NCBI RefSeq assembly: GCF_905475395.1
Contig: NC_058341.1
Span: 60,209,501 to 60,273,500 of the forward strand
DNA from: Chrysoperla carnea
Lineage: Eukaryota; Arthropoda; Insecta; Neuroptera; Chrysopidae
Reading direction: 5' to 3'
Length of the DNA stretch: 64,000 nt
The notes below the pieces were generated by a model. The model ran no database searches. It worked only from the letters and a program-made list of their open reading frames with translations, and was not told where the DNA came from. This document shows positions 23,943 through 33,644 of this stretch, in pieces. The position numbers were made by a program, and so were the translations under genes. Position 1 is the first letter of the stretch. Each line of letters begins with the position of its first letter.

Positions 23943-24529
23943 TGTAACCTCATGCTGACGCTTGACGCTAGCTTTGAGCGTCAAATCACATCACGTGATC
24001 AATTTAGGCTGTGCTGCTACCTAAAAAAAAATCTCGTAACGTCAATCGTAAAAAGCTAAACACAAATTAGCTTTTTGTTTTAAAGATCAACCGTTAATTC
24101 AGAATGTATAGAATCTAACTCGATAGTAATCGATATTGAAAAAATTAAAAACAGTTTATGTTTATTTTAAAAGTAAATTTAACATTTTTAAATTTTAACA
24201 TTTTAACAAAGCACTAATAATTCTTTTGTGCCTGATTCTTTTCTTTATTTCAGCTTCACGAATTCTGTTTGATATAATATTTTAATAATTTTTTATAATG
24301 TTTAATATTTATTGGAGTTATAAGTTTTTTATTTACAAGTGTCACATGCTTTTGTAAAAATTAGGTTAGAGGTAAGTATATATCGAGATATCGACTTGCG
24401 ATTTATTCTCTGTTAATTTTTTTATATTGACACTGACGTTTGACGCTACACATAATTCTACTTATCTCAGCAAGGTGGAGTCATAAGTTGACGCTCGACG
24501 CTAGCGTCAAGCGTCATCATGAGGTTACA
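23943..24529. mobile_element. MITE with TIR TGTAACCTCATG
   Basis: The left end TGTAACCTCATGCTGACGCT, with GACGCTAGC following, is matched by a right end containing GCGTCAAGCGTCATCATGAGGTTACA. It sits inside the left arm of the larger 23853-25650 element, so it inserted later. A related GACGCTAA/TTAGCGTCA pair is present near 63.1 kb. Confidence 0.7.
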
Positions 24530-24647
24530 ACTTAACAAATTTTTAAAAAGTCTCTAGTTCACTTTCAACAAGTGCACTTGTGACTTGTGGCATTATGGAA
24601 ATGAACCATTTTGACGATGTCGGTATTTTGTCATGTGCAGATTTCTA

Positions 24648-24960
24648 ATTATTCGTTATGTGCGTAGTCATGGTAGGGACAATAAAATCGATGCCAGCGC
24701 TACCAGTGAACAATTTTGGAGTTAAAGGAGGCTGTTATGACTAATTTGCAATTCTTTACATGTTAATTTTATAGAAAATGTCAAATTAAAATTATTGAAA
24801 AACACTAATTAATTAAACTTAATGCATTAAAAATTGTGAAAATAAGAAATTAAATTGAACAAATATTATTTTTCAAATGTAAATTATCATAATTATTTAT
24901 TTAAATTTGTGAAACAATAATATTATTATTAAATTTTCAATTTAAATTTTAGTATTATTT
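24648..24960. repeat. Dispersed repeat family (TGTGCGTAGTCATGG), copy 1
   Basis: Shares long near-identical blocks with 27716-28044 and 47501-47895: GTGCGTAGTCATGG, TCTTTACATGTTAAT, AAACTTAATGCATTAAAAAT, GTGAAAATAAGAAA and AACAAATATTATTTTTCAA. Non-coding and AT-rich. Confidence 0.75.
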
Positions 24961-25974
24961 TTAGACTTTGACATAAATTTCAAGCAACTTAACCTGTTTA
25001 CTACATTCTTTATTTTCTAGCATTACACTTACTTGTTTTTGGTTCATTTAACTAGTGAAAAAAATGACACAATCACTGTAAAATTGTCACATATTTTTAT
25101 GTAAATTTTTTTTATTATTACATATAATATTTATTTATATTTTTGTCTCTTGCTATAGGCATACATATAAAAACATACTCTGACAGCCTCCCGTAGTTCA
25201 TGTTTTGTGTGGCGCTGCAGTCACACTCGAAGCGAATATCGTCATAATAAACATTTAATAATACGTTTAAGGGTTAGAAATTAGAAATGTGCATATGCAA
25301 AAGAAAAACATCAACAATTAAAGCATTATATTTTTAAAATAATACTAAAGAAAATTTTTAACTAATTACATAAGACAAATTATAAACATTATCATATTAT
25401 TATTAAATCTGGACATATAATTATTAATAGTTCCAGACAGTTTCGGTGGTGTCTAATTAAAGGATAGTCATCACAGACTGACATCCTCAAAAAGGTTCGT
25501 TTCCATAAAGCCACAAGTCAAAAGTGCACTTGTTGAAAGTGAACTAGTGACTTTTTTGGTTTTATACTTGTGGGTAGTACAAATTTTAAAAAATATGCTA
25601 GTGTAGCGCCACTTTCTCATAAATTGACAGTGAGACATTCAGGCTTCCGTACTGCAGTATGTAGAACAGAGACTATATCAGTAAAACGTAGAACGTACTA
25701 TTTATAAATTTTACCGATATATTCTCTGTATAATGTTAGCTACAGTCAAAAATAAAATATAGTTGGATACAGTCTTTTAAATTAAAAATTATAATTTGTG
25801 GTACAGTCTTCATAGTGTAACTAATGACAGATAATATATCGGTAAAGCTAATGAGTACGATTTATTAATAACAATATTATAATATGTAATAACCAATATT
25901 ATTAATAATCATAACCTATATTTCTTTTGTCTAAAATTATAAAACCTCTTTTATCAACACATTTAAATTTAATT

Positions 25975-26517
25975 ATGCAAAATCCGAGTGAAGCAACTTT
26001 AAATCGAAAAGATTTGATGAGAAGAGGTTTGATTGAAACTGATAAGAATGAAATACCAACTCAAGTAACAGATCGAAAATTATTATACCATTTAAAAACT
26101 GATATTGAAAATTCATTTCCTTATCTGATTAAGCAAAGATTAGGTAAATGGATGTTGTTTTTTGACCATGAAGAATTTGATAAAAAATGGAAAGACTATT
26201 GCGATTTATACGATGAAGGAAAATTAATTGGAATTCGTAGATTGACATGCTCCACTGGTTTTAAAAGTTCAAGAACTACTGATCATACATCGGGTGTCAT
26301 AATGTTTTTTTGTGGTCCAGCATCGGAAAGATCAAAAATATTAGAATATGGAAGAAATTTATTAAATCAAATTCCTTACTACAGTCGACGTTACGGCCAT
26401 ATAGCGTACAAAACTGAAGAACAATCTGATAGAGGAACCAGAGCTACGGGAAATCGTGATAATTCTTTGTATCGATTGCCTGTATTAAAAAGTGAAGTAT
26501 CTGAGGCTGTATCCTGA
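25975..26517 (+). CDS. Small intronless protein, possibly Bles03/DUF1917-like, copy 1 (180 aa)
   Basis: The open frame of 180 residues starts at an ATG matching the start of the second copy at 50394 (N-PSEAT shared at both N-termini). In-frame codons upstream have no counterpart in copy 2. A conserved order is visible: LIETDKNEIPTQ (25-35), LGKWMLFFDHEEFDKKWKDY (60-80), EGKLIGIRRLTCSTGF, GVIMFFCGPASE, LEYGRNL, YKTEEQ, GTRATGNR, SLYR. The spacing of GKW-x-L-F...D..W...EGKL...GVI.....YKT.EQ resembles the eIF4E-like Bles03/DUF1917 family of unknown function (vertebrate C11orf68 and microbial relatives). This is pattern recall, not a search. Relative to copy 2 there is a 9-nt deletion before GKW and a longer C-terminus (VLKSEVSEAVS). 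No signal peptide or membrane segment is seen. The 3' flank is also shared with copy 2. The reading frame has survived divergence, suggesting selection. Confidence 0.6.
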   Translation: MQNPSEATLNRKDLMRRGLIETDKNEIPTQVTDRKLLYHLKTDIENSFPYLIKQRLGKWMLFFDHEEFDKKWKDYCDLYDEGKLIGIRRLTCSTGFKSSRTTDHTSGVIMFFCGPASERSKILEYGRNLLNQIPYYSRRYGHIAYKTEEQSDRGTRATGNRDNSLYRLPVLKSEVSEAVS

Positions 26518-26723
26518 AGGTGGCATCTTGTGATCATGTTTCATAATCCGATCATTATATGTTTACAAATTTTTAATTTTTCATTAAATAAATAATAATT
26601 GCGAATCAATGAGTTTCTTTTATTCAAACATAAAAAACTCGTGAGCAGCAAAGAATTACAAAAAGTTATATATCTCCTTCATAATATAAATCTTATTAAA
26701 AGATGCTTTTTATTGAAACGGAA

Positions 26724-27158
26724 TCTCTATATATTATAAATGCGAAAGTAAGCATGTTTGTTTGTTTGTTTGTTACTCTTTCACGCTAAAACTAGCGAAT
26801 GGTTTTTAATGAAACTGTACAGCAATATAGCTCATACTTCAGAATAACACATGAGATATAATTTATAAAGATATATTTATTAAAAACAATTTTTTTAATT
26901 AATTTTATTTGACATTACCATAAATTACAGATTTCTGTAAAAATGTCAATATAAAATATTTCACGGCCAAGTTTCTGATTTACTCAATGCATAAGTACGA
27001 CTATTATACATTTAAAAAAATAGAAAACCATACATATATTTTACCTGTGTAAAACAATCCTTACCATTATTTCGAGTGTTATAGAAAGGGGATAAGCGAG
27101 AGCAATCTTTATCAATCTTTATTTTTAAATCCACCGAAGCGGGTGGGTATCACTCTAG
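26724..27158 (+). mobile_element. Non-autonomous Helitron (435 bp), complete ends
   Basis: The 5' end is TCTCTATATATTATAAATGC preceded by A. The 3' end carries a perfect-stem hairpin CCACC-GAAGCG-GGTGG, then GTATCACT and CTAG, followed by T. The internal (TTTG)n and TTACTCTTTCACGCTAAAACT block is shared with the minus-strand copy ending at 33234. It lies at the end of the 3' flank of the copy 1 small gene. Confidence 0.85.
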
Positions 27159-27715
27159 TTTTTGTATATTTTTATTTTTTTGAGAACATGTTGTGTAAGA
27201 ACCTACGTACCTATTTCAACCTTCTAGGTCAATTTGAAGAGGCATTTATAAAAGTTCAAAGACATAAAAACGTCGCAAATAGCATTTCCAACCTGGAAAT
27301 GCCCTTTCAAATTGCTGAAATAAGCTCTATCTTTTCTAACATCTATCCGCATAGTAAGCAACCACAGATTATAATTGTTATATATGCATAATTTACAAAT
27401 TTTTGAGAAATCAATAGTTTACGAGATACAGCAAAATGTTTTTACCCCTTTTTTCAAGATGGCGGGCCTCCACAAACTTGGGGTTAAGGTTGTATTGACC
27501 CCCCTACATGTCCCACAAATAAAATCGCGTCCTCTAGAAAATGTTCAGTTTGGCCCTAAAATTGTAACATTTCAATGGACTACGTATGAATTCGTTTGTG
27601 TAAATTTAGGCTGCCGTGCTGAGTAAATGTTTTATTACAAACATTCCATGAGTGAGGTCTTTCTCCTGTATGTGTTCTTTAATGACTATCTAAATAATTT
27701 TTGATGTGAAACATC

Positions 27716-28044
27716 TATTCGTTGTGTGCGTAGTCATGGATTGGCGTTAAAGGTGGCTGTTATTACTAACTTGCAGTTCTTTACATGTTAATGTTATAGA
27801 AATGTCAAATTAAAATTATTGTAAAACACGAATTAATTAAACTTAATGCATTAAAAATTGTGAAAATAAGAAATCAAATTGAACAAATATTATTTTTCAA
27901 AAATAATATTAAATTTTCAATGTAAGTCTTAAATGCAATCCATACAATTATATATGGATCCATACAATTCTATAATTAAAGTAGTGTATCGTTACCATGG
28001 AAACAAAACTCACGCACGGAGCGAATAGTCACACGTAAAACCAA
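27716..28044. repeat. Dispersed repeat family (TGTGCGTAGTCATGG), copy 2
   Basis: Same family as 24648-24960 and 47501-47895. It has an internal deletion after TCATGG and an inner deletion near 27900. The 3' part (CAATTCTATAATTAAAGTAG, TGGAAAC.AAA, TCACGC.CGGAGCGAAT) is shared with the 47.8-kb copy. Confidence 0.75.
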
Positions 28045-28069
28045 TTTCTGGCGTGGCGCCACGCTATAT

Positions 28070-28182
28070 GATGGTATATATATACAGTCTATATGCAGTA
28101 GTGTGTATATTATTATTATATACACACTACTATATTATTATTACTATACACACACTATATACAGTCTATATGCAGTAGTGTG
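28070..28182. repeat. Short tandem/inverted repeats (ACAGTCTATATGCAGTAGTG)
   Basis: ACAGTCTATATGCAGTAGTG occurs twice (about 28085 and 28156), and its inverted core ATACACACTACTATATTATT lies between. A low-complexity satellite-like patch. Confidence 0.6.
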
Positions 28183-28525
28183 TACGGTGATTTAAATAAA
28201 TATTTTGTATTTAATGAAAATAAATGTTTATTCAATAGTCGTCGTTATCTGGAAAAAAATCGTAATATATTATTTTATCATTATCACATATTTAGTTCCT
28301 ATCACAATCTGTTCTTTTCTGCATATTACTTTTACAAAATAATGTCGATGTTTCACATCTGCCAGGTGTACCGTGATGGCTCACATTTTTTTTTTACATG
28401 GATTATGCATTATGGCCAAGAGTAACGAGCGTCTACTAAAAATTATGGAGATGTTGATTTTTAAAGATTTCACTGTCAGGTTCTATGAAATCAATTTTAA
28501 ACTTTTCCCTTGATTTAAAATTTTT

Positions 28526-30475
28526 TTATTTGTTAATTAAAATAATAACGTTTAGATGTTTATGATCATTCAATTCGTTTTTATTTGTAAATATTCTGTC
28601 GCAATCTTCACACGCATATGGAGTTTGATCACTATGAAATCTTCTATGTTTTACAAAGTTTATTTTCATGCTAAATGTTCTATGACAAACATAACAACAA
28701 TATGGCTTGTCTCCTAAATGTGTTCGTTTATGCTTAGTTAAAACATGCTTCAGACTGAATGCTTTATCACAAACATCACATGTATATGGCTTCTCTCCTG
28801 TATGAGTTCGTTTGTGTGCATTTAGGCTGCTGTGCTGAGTAAATGTTTTATTACAAACATTACATGAGTGAGGTCTTTCTCCCGTATGAGTTCTTTTATG
28901 AGTATGTAAATATTCTTTACGGTAGAATATTTTACCACAAACATCACAATCAAAATATTCTTCTGCTGTATGAATTCGTTTGTGTCTCAATAAAAGTAAA
29001 TTCGAAGTAAATTTTTGATCACAAATTTCACATTTAAAAGGTTTTTCTTGAGTATGTGTTCGTTTATGTACAGCAAGATTAGATTTTACTCTGAATGTTT
29101 TATCACAAATATTACAAGAATAACGTTTTTCTCCGGTATGCCTTCGTTCATGTACAGCAACATAACATTTATATCTGAATGTTTTATTACAAATATTACA
29201 AGAATAAGGTTTTTCTCCAGAATGAACAAGTTTATGTCTAACCATATTCCCAGAATGAGTGAATTTTTTATTACAAACATTACAAGAATAAAGTCTTTCT
29301 CCTGTATGGATTCGTTTATGTCTAACTAAATTGCCGTTGCTGGTGAATGCTTTATCACATACATCACATACGTAAGGTTTTTCTCCTGTATGAGTTCGTT
29401 TATGATAAGTTAATTTGGTACTAGTTCTGAACTTTTGGTCACAAACATCACATGCATGCGGCTTTTCTCCATTATGAATTTTTTTATGTGTACATAGATT
29501 ACTAGTAGCAGCGAATGTTTTATCACAAATTTCACATGAATAGGGTTTTTCGCCGGTATGAGTTCGTTTATGAGAAGTTAATTTGGTACTAGTTCTGAAC
29601 TTTTGGTCACAAACATCACATGCATGCGGCTTTTCTCCATTATGAATTTTTTTATGTGTACATAGATTACTAGCGTCAGCGAATGTTTTATCACAAATTT
29701 CACATGAATAGGGTTTTTCGCCGGTATGAGTTCGTTTATGATAAGTTAATTTGGTACTAGTTCTGAACTTTTGGTCACAAACATCACATGCATGCGGCTT
29801 TTCTCCATTATGAATTTTTTTATGTTTACTTAGATCACCAGCAGTAGCAAATGTTTTATCACAAATTTCACATGAATAGGGTTTTTCGCCTGTATGTCTT
29901 CGTTCATGTACAGCAAGATTACTTTTTTCTTTGAATGTTTTATTACAAATATTACAAGAATAAGGTTTCTCTCCAGAATGAACTCGTCTATGTATTTTCA
30001 AGCTAGTTTTTTTGTTGAATTTTTGGTTACAAACATCACACGAAAAAAGCTCTTCTTGTGTATTTGTGTGAATTTCTTTTAACATTTCATCATTTTCTGA
30101 TTCACATCTGTTAAACATTTCGTCGAAATCTTCATCTTTTATAATTAATTCCGAATGTAAAGCTTGTTCAATTTTAATTTTTGATTTTTTCAACATCTCA
30201 TCAATATTCTCATCCATTTCATCATGGTTTGAATAAAATTCTTTTGATGTTTCTTCGTCATTGCAATCAATTAATTGTAAATTTAACTCTTGTTCAATTT
30301 GAATTTTTTCTTTTTTCAATATTTGTTCACCATTTTCAATACTTGTTAATCCATCAATTAAAATTAGTCCTGTTTGTAACTCTATTTCAATTTTTGTTTT
30401 GTCATTTTCAACTATTTGTGTTTCATCAATATCCTCATCCATTTCATCATTATTTGAGTAAAATTCTTTTGTCAT
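28526..30475 (-). CDS. C2H2 zinc-finger protein, 17 canonical fingers plus one degenerate, single exon
   Basis: Probable sequence-specific DNA-binding nuclear regulator. The first ATG of the frame is at 30475; the extra seven codons further upstream begin with TTG. The protein is 649 residues. The N-terminal 145 residues are acidic and repeat-like: EFYSN-DEMDE-IDE appears twice and K-KI-IEQ-L three times. Then come contiguous 28-residue fingers of the form C-x2-C-x12-H-x3-H joined by TGEKP-type linkers. The 18th finger at the C-terminus lacks normal H-x3-H spacing (DHKHLN) and the protein ends there. Fingers 3-8 are three near-identical two-finger modules. No KRAB, ZAD or BTB domain is visible. 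A possible upstream non-coding exon ends near 30595 (GTAAGAA donor); this is uncertain. The 3' side is AT-rich with no further ORF. Confidence 0.93.
   Translation of the reverse strand: MTKEFYSNNDEMDEDIDETQIVENDKTKIEIELQTGLILIDGLTSIENGEQILKKEKIQIEQELNLQLIDCNDEETSKEFYSNHDEMDENIDEMLKKSKIKIEQALHSELIIKDEDFDEMFNRCESENDEMLKEIHTNTQEELFSCDVCNQKFNKKTSLKIHRRVHSGEKPYSCNICNKTFKEKSNLAVHERRHTGEKPYSCEICDKTFATAGDLSKHKKIHNGEKPHACDVCDQKFRTSTKLTYHKRTHTGEKPYSCEICDKTFADASNLCTHKKIHNGEKPHACDVCDQKFRTSTKLTSHKRTHTGEKPYSCEICDKTFAATSNLCTHKKIHNGEKPHACDVCDQKFRTSTKLTYHKRTHTGEKPYVCDVCDKAFTSNGNLVRHKRIHTGERLYSCNVCNKKFTHSGNMVRHKLVHSGEKPYSCNICNKTFRYKCYVAVHERRHTGEKRYSCNICDKTFRVKSNLAVHKRTHTQEKPFKCEICDQKFTSNLLLLRHKRIHTAEEYFDCDVCGKIFYRKEYLHTHKRTHTGERPHSCNVCNKTFTQHSSLNAHKRTHTGEKPYTCDVCDKAFSLKHVLTKHKRTHLGDKPYCCYVCHRTFSMKINFVKHRRFHSDQTPYACEDCDRIFTNKNELNDHKHLNVIILINK
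29375..29878 (-). repeat. Three tandem 168-bp units encoding two-finger modules
   Basis: Within the zinc-finger ORF, finger pairs 3/4, 5/6 and 7/8 are almost identical: [11 protein letters not shown].....L..HKK then [19 protein letters not shown]. They repeat every 168 bp, visible as CATGCATGCGGCTTTTCTCC on + about every 168 bp. Differences sit mostly in the specificity helix of the odd finger (TAGDLSK, DASNLCT, ATSNLCT). Confidence 0.9.
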
Positions 30476-30691
30476 TTCGGTAAAATTAATTAACAAAACC
30501 TATTTTCACCATGAACATAAATATTGTAAATATAACATGATAACATTTTAAATATAATATAAAAAATAAAATAATAAAAATTTCTTACCATTCATAAATC
30601 ACCAAACAGGTTGTACATACATATACAGGAAGCACGTGCAAACCATAGGTCGCTGTGTAAGTGGAAATGGCTGCAAAAATATAAATTAGAT

Positions 30692-30941
30692 CATGAAGGT
30701 TATAAAGAAGGAGAACGATCGCAATAGAAAATATTGTCCCCGATATTTTGAAAAAATAAGTGAGGCGCTGGGATTGCTAAGTTGTCTCATTAAATGCGGG
30801 CTGTTGTGCGCTAATATACTACTTACCGACGACAGCGCGGCTGGTGGCTGAAAATGAACTATAAATTCTACAAATTTTCAGGGACAGGTGCGCTAATGCT
30901 TTAGTACATAGCGATCGTTCTCCTTCTTTATAACCTTCATG
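30692..30941. mobile_element. hAT-type MITE copy 1 (250 bp) with 8-bp TSD
   Basis: TIRs begin CATGAAGGTTATAAAGAAGG and end in the reverse complement. Target duplications AATTAGAT are present at 30684-30691 and 30942-30949. The interior carries ATTGTCCCCGA, TAAGTGAGGCGCTG and GGGACAGGTGCGC, shared by all copies. Confidence 0.9.
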
Positions 30942-30972
30942 AATTAGATTATGAATTTGTTAGCATCTGTAG

Positions 30973-31298
30973 CATGAAGGTTATAAAGAAGGAGAACGAT
31001 CGCTATAGAAAATATTGTCCCCGAAATTTGGATAAAATAAGTGAGGCGCTGCGATCGCTAAGTTGTATCAATAAAAGCGGGCTGTTGTGCGCTAATTTGA
31101 AATGATATATCAATTTGTACATTATGCAACTAACTTCATCTACTTGTACTCATAAACAGCTAACTTCGCAGATACTACTTAATGATGACAACGCGGCTGG
31201 TGGCACAAAAATGAACTATAAATTCTACAAATTTTCAGGGACAGACGCGTTAATGCTTTAACACGTAGCGATCGTTCTCCTTCTTTATAACCTTCATG
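30973..31298. mobile_element. hAT-type MITE copy 2 (326 bp) with 8-bp TSD
   Basis: Same TIRs as copy 1, with perfect target duplication ATCTGTAG at 30965-30972 and 31299-31306. Longer than copy 1 because it retains a central block (GAAATGATATATCAATTTGT to AACAGCTAACTTC). Confidence 0.92.
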
Positions 31299-31639
31299 AT
31301 CTGTAGAACGTCTCACGATAGGAACATAGGTTTTAGACTGCCGACTATGACACATACTCTTGGAAATTATAATTCATCTTTGAGATCGTTAGTCAATAAT
31401 AAATCATGAAATTTGAAAAAAGTTAAACTTTATGTACAAATATACTTAAATATTCTGATTTCGAATCATAAAAGCACATTTTTCTTGTAAAATATTAAAA
31501 TTAAAAATCGTAATTTTTAAACTGTATATCACGTGACTTAAAATACGGGTAAGCCCTGCTGTGATGTCATAGCGGTATGAGGCATAGACCATCAATTAGT
31601 TCAGTGTAGACAGTTGAGTATAATATATACGTAGATAAT

Positions 31640-31956
31640 GGTTGCGTTTGGCAGAAAAAAGCGCTTGAGAGCGCTTACTAGCGCTGAAAAACAAACTGTA
31701 CAGTTTTCGGCCAGGACATGTTTGCAGTTGCGCTGACACAATCCGCCATTTTGCTTATTTATTTTGTTTGTTTTGAAGTAGAGTTCATAAGTTGTTTTGT
31801 GCAATTAGTTTCAAGTAATATTAAAATAAACAATAATGTCAGTCCAAAAAATAGTAAAAGGAATATAGCTATTTACTATTTGACAGCGCTTACCGCTTAA
31901 CAATCGTCATTTTGCTTACAAGCGCTTCCTAGAGCTTTTTTCTGCTAAGCGCACCC
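31640..31956. mobile_element. PIF/Harbinger-like MITE (TIR GGGTGCGTTTAGCAGAAAA), uninterrupted copy
   Basis: The left end is GGTTGCGTTTGGCAGAAAAA and the right end is the complementary TTTTTTCTGCTAAGCGCACCC. It is flanked by AAT on both sides (31637-31639 and 31957-31959). A second, inverted copy at 34792-35407 is interrupted by a hAT MITE. The superfamily is inferred from the GGGTGCG terminus and 3-bp duplication only. Confidence 0.75.
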
Positions 31957-31959
31957 AAT

Positions 31960-32690
31960 AATTATTTATATTTATTATAATCAGTTGTCTATGCATATAT
32001 TTGTCAAAGAAACATCAAATTGGATGCCCGCGTTTTTGACAGTTTAAAAAAGGTTTCAAATTTAATTTTAGTTTTGGCAAGAAAGCCTGTGTATTTTTCC
32101 GAAATAAATTTTTAGTGGCTTTTTATTAGCAAAATCAACATTTTGAACTACTTTTTCAAAAATAGTGGAATGCCCTATTAGTTCGTTCACATATAGTGAA
32201 CTAGTTCGCTCCCCTAGTTCGTTTGATCTTTTGTAAATTAGAAATAAGCTTTGGTACCATAAAGTTTTATAATGAGAATAGAATAAATTTTAGGTTTGAG
32301 GCCGCTAGTATATTAAACTACTAAAAAACAAGTTTGTAATAAGATCTAAGGAACTAACAACCAATTCATCGATGCCCTAGTTTTCACAGTTCATCTAAAA
32401 GAGCGCTCTTTTGAGATCAGCGATCCCAAAAACCCCTTTATACGTCATAAAAATTCTTAATTTGCAAAAAATATGAAAGTGGGAGGGGCAGGGGTGGATG
32501 TTGTAAAAAGTGCTATATAAACCAGAGTGAAGTTATATTTAATTAGTGTTCGACCGAAGGTTCGGTTTCGGCCAGTTTCCATCAAAAAATCTAGTTTCGG
32601 CAGAAAATCTGCCGAACTTTCTGCCACACCGAAACCCTGCGTTCGTGAGTTATCGCAAGTCGTTCAGCTAACTTTGAGTGAGTTCGTGTT
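31960..32690. other. Non-coding region with repeat fragments
   Basis: Includes a partial copy (about 32410-32515) of the foldback at 51801-52058 (CCCCTTTATACGTCATAAAA) and a GGTTTCGG/CCGAAACC-rich self-complementary patch at about 32548-32636. No gene is seen; the 84-codon ORF at 32527-32781 runs through repeats. Confidence 0.5.
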
Positions 32691-32960
32691 TACAAAACAG
32701 CTCCTACGGACCCATGACCCAATTGACCTATGTTGCTCATTTACGAACTCGACCTCACTTGATATCTTTTTTCGTTTTTGAGCTATCTTTTTAACAGATA
32801 GGCGAACAGACGGACAGACAACCGAAAATGGACTAATTACATGATTTTATGAACACCTATACCAAAATTTTGTTCGTAGCATCAATATTTTTAAGCGTTA
32901 CAAACTTGGGACTAAACTTGGTATATCTTGATATATTTCATATACATGGTATAAACACTG
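32690..32960. repeat. Copy of the Helitron-associated repeat family
   Basis: Contains CTCCTACGGACCCATGACCC, GACCTATGTTGCTCATTTACGAACTC, TCGTTTTTGAGCTATC and the tail TTTTAAGCGTTACAAACTTG, matching the family at 22.2-23.1 kb. Confidence 0.65.
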
Positions 32961-33059
32961 AGTTACATTGGCAAGTTGATTCGGTTAATTAGTAAAATGT
33001 CATTATTTATCAGAAGCAAAGCTGGACACTTAGTTTACTTTTTCTTTAACTGATCTTCA

Positions 33060-33234
33060 AATTACCTATTATGCCAATAACCGGTTTTTTTATTTTTTTT
33101 TATTTTTTAATATATCTTTATAAATTATAGTTCATGAGTTATTCTGATATATCAGCTATATTACTAGTTTTAGCGTGAAAGCGTAACAAACAAACAGACA
33201 TATTGCTTACTTTCACATTTATAATATATAGGAA
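33060..33234 (-). mobile_element. Truncated Helitron, 5' end only
   Basis: On minus the sequence starts at 33234 with TTCCTATATATTATAAATG, then AAAGTAAGCA, a GTTTGTTTGTTACGCTTTCACGC block and CATGAACTATAATTTATAAAGATATAT, all shared with 26724-26890. A terminal C-to-T change is seen compared with the intact copies. No hairpin/CTAG end is found on the distal side. Confidence 0.65.
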
Positions 33235-33246
33235 TTTGTTTTGTAG

Positions 33247-33585
33247 GTTGATTTTACCTCATCAGCTCCTGAATATTTCGATTCACATAATGTACATGGT
33301 ATTCGTTGCATTCCAAGTAAAGATGATGATATCGAATATCGATTAACGCATGGAGACTATAACGCTCGTCAAACAGGATCGGATGTGTCGCCAGAACTAT
33401 TAGCTATCAATTATCAAAGAGAATTAGCCAAAAATTCTAAAATATTAGTAGTTGTATGTATCTTTTCTTTTGTAACTTCGTTGTTTTTTATTGCATTATA
33501 TATGTTACGTAAAAAGTCATATTTTTATGCGTTACGTTATCAAAATCAACGTAATGCAGAATCAACCTTTGAATTATGTAATTAA
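33247..33585 (+). CDS. Putative terminal exon of a single-pass membrane protein, unrecognised
   Basis: An open stretch of 112 codons follows a plausible acceptor (TTTTGTAG|GTT, phase 0) and ends at a stop. It begins VDFTSSAPEYFDSHNVHG. A hydrophilic segment of about 60 residues (LTHGDYNARQTGSDVSPELL) is followed by a hydrophobic helix, ILVVVCIFSFVTSLFFIALY, then RKK and a short polar tail. The charge pattern predicts a C-terminus in the cytosol. Codon use is gene-like and no stop interrupts. No family was recognised. Upstream exons were not located; the preceding intron would contain a truncated Helitron whose end lies 13 bp before the exon. It could be an intact distal exon or a relic. Confidence 0.45.
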   Translation, partial: VDFTSSAPEYFDSHNVHGIRCIPSKDDDIEYRLTHGDYNARQTGSDVSPELLAINYQRELAKNSKILVVVCIFSFVTSLFFIALYMLRKKSYFYALRYQNQRNAESTFELCN

Positions 33586-33598
33586 TGTACCGCAATAA

Positions 33599-33644
33599 CC
33601 ACAGATTATAATTTATTTTTGAAATTAAAAACTATAATCTGTGG
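33599..33644. repeat. Hairpin with CCACAGATTATA ends
   Basis: CCACAGATTATAATT faces TATAATCTGTGG across a short A/T loop. Single arms recur at 27362 (CCACAGATTATAATT) and about 34768 (TTATAATCTGTGG), suggesting a TIR family. Confidence 0.6.

Larger units (their letters stand above)
23853..25650. mobile_element. Composite inverted-repeat element carrying a nested MITE and another repeat
   Basis: The outer arms are about 23853-23940 (AGCCTGAATGTCTCACTGTC through TACCCACAAGTATAAA), continuing at about 24540-24605 after an interruption, and the complementary right arm at about 25490-25650 (TAAAGCCACAAGTCAAAAGTGCACTTG through GCGCCACTTTCTCATAAATTGACAG). The left arm is split by the MITE at 23943-24529. 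The interior carries a repeat copy at 24648-24960. No ORF of note. Confidence 0.7.

Noticed and set aside
29015-30483. Plus-strand ORFs of about 60-104 codons opposite the zinc-finger gene
   Set aside because: Antisense shadows of repeated finger and linker codons; the periodic peptide (FFSRMNSFM) is the reverse reading of the linker.
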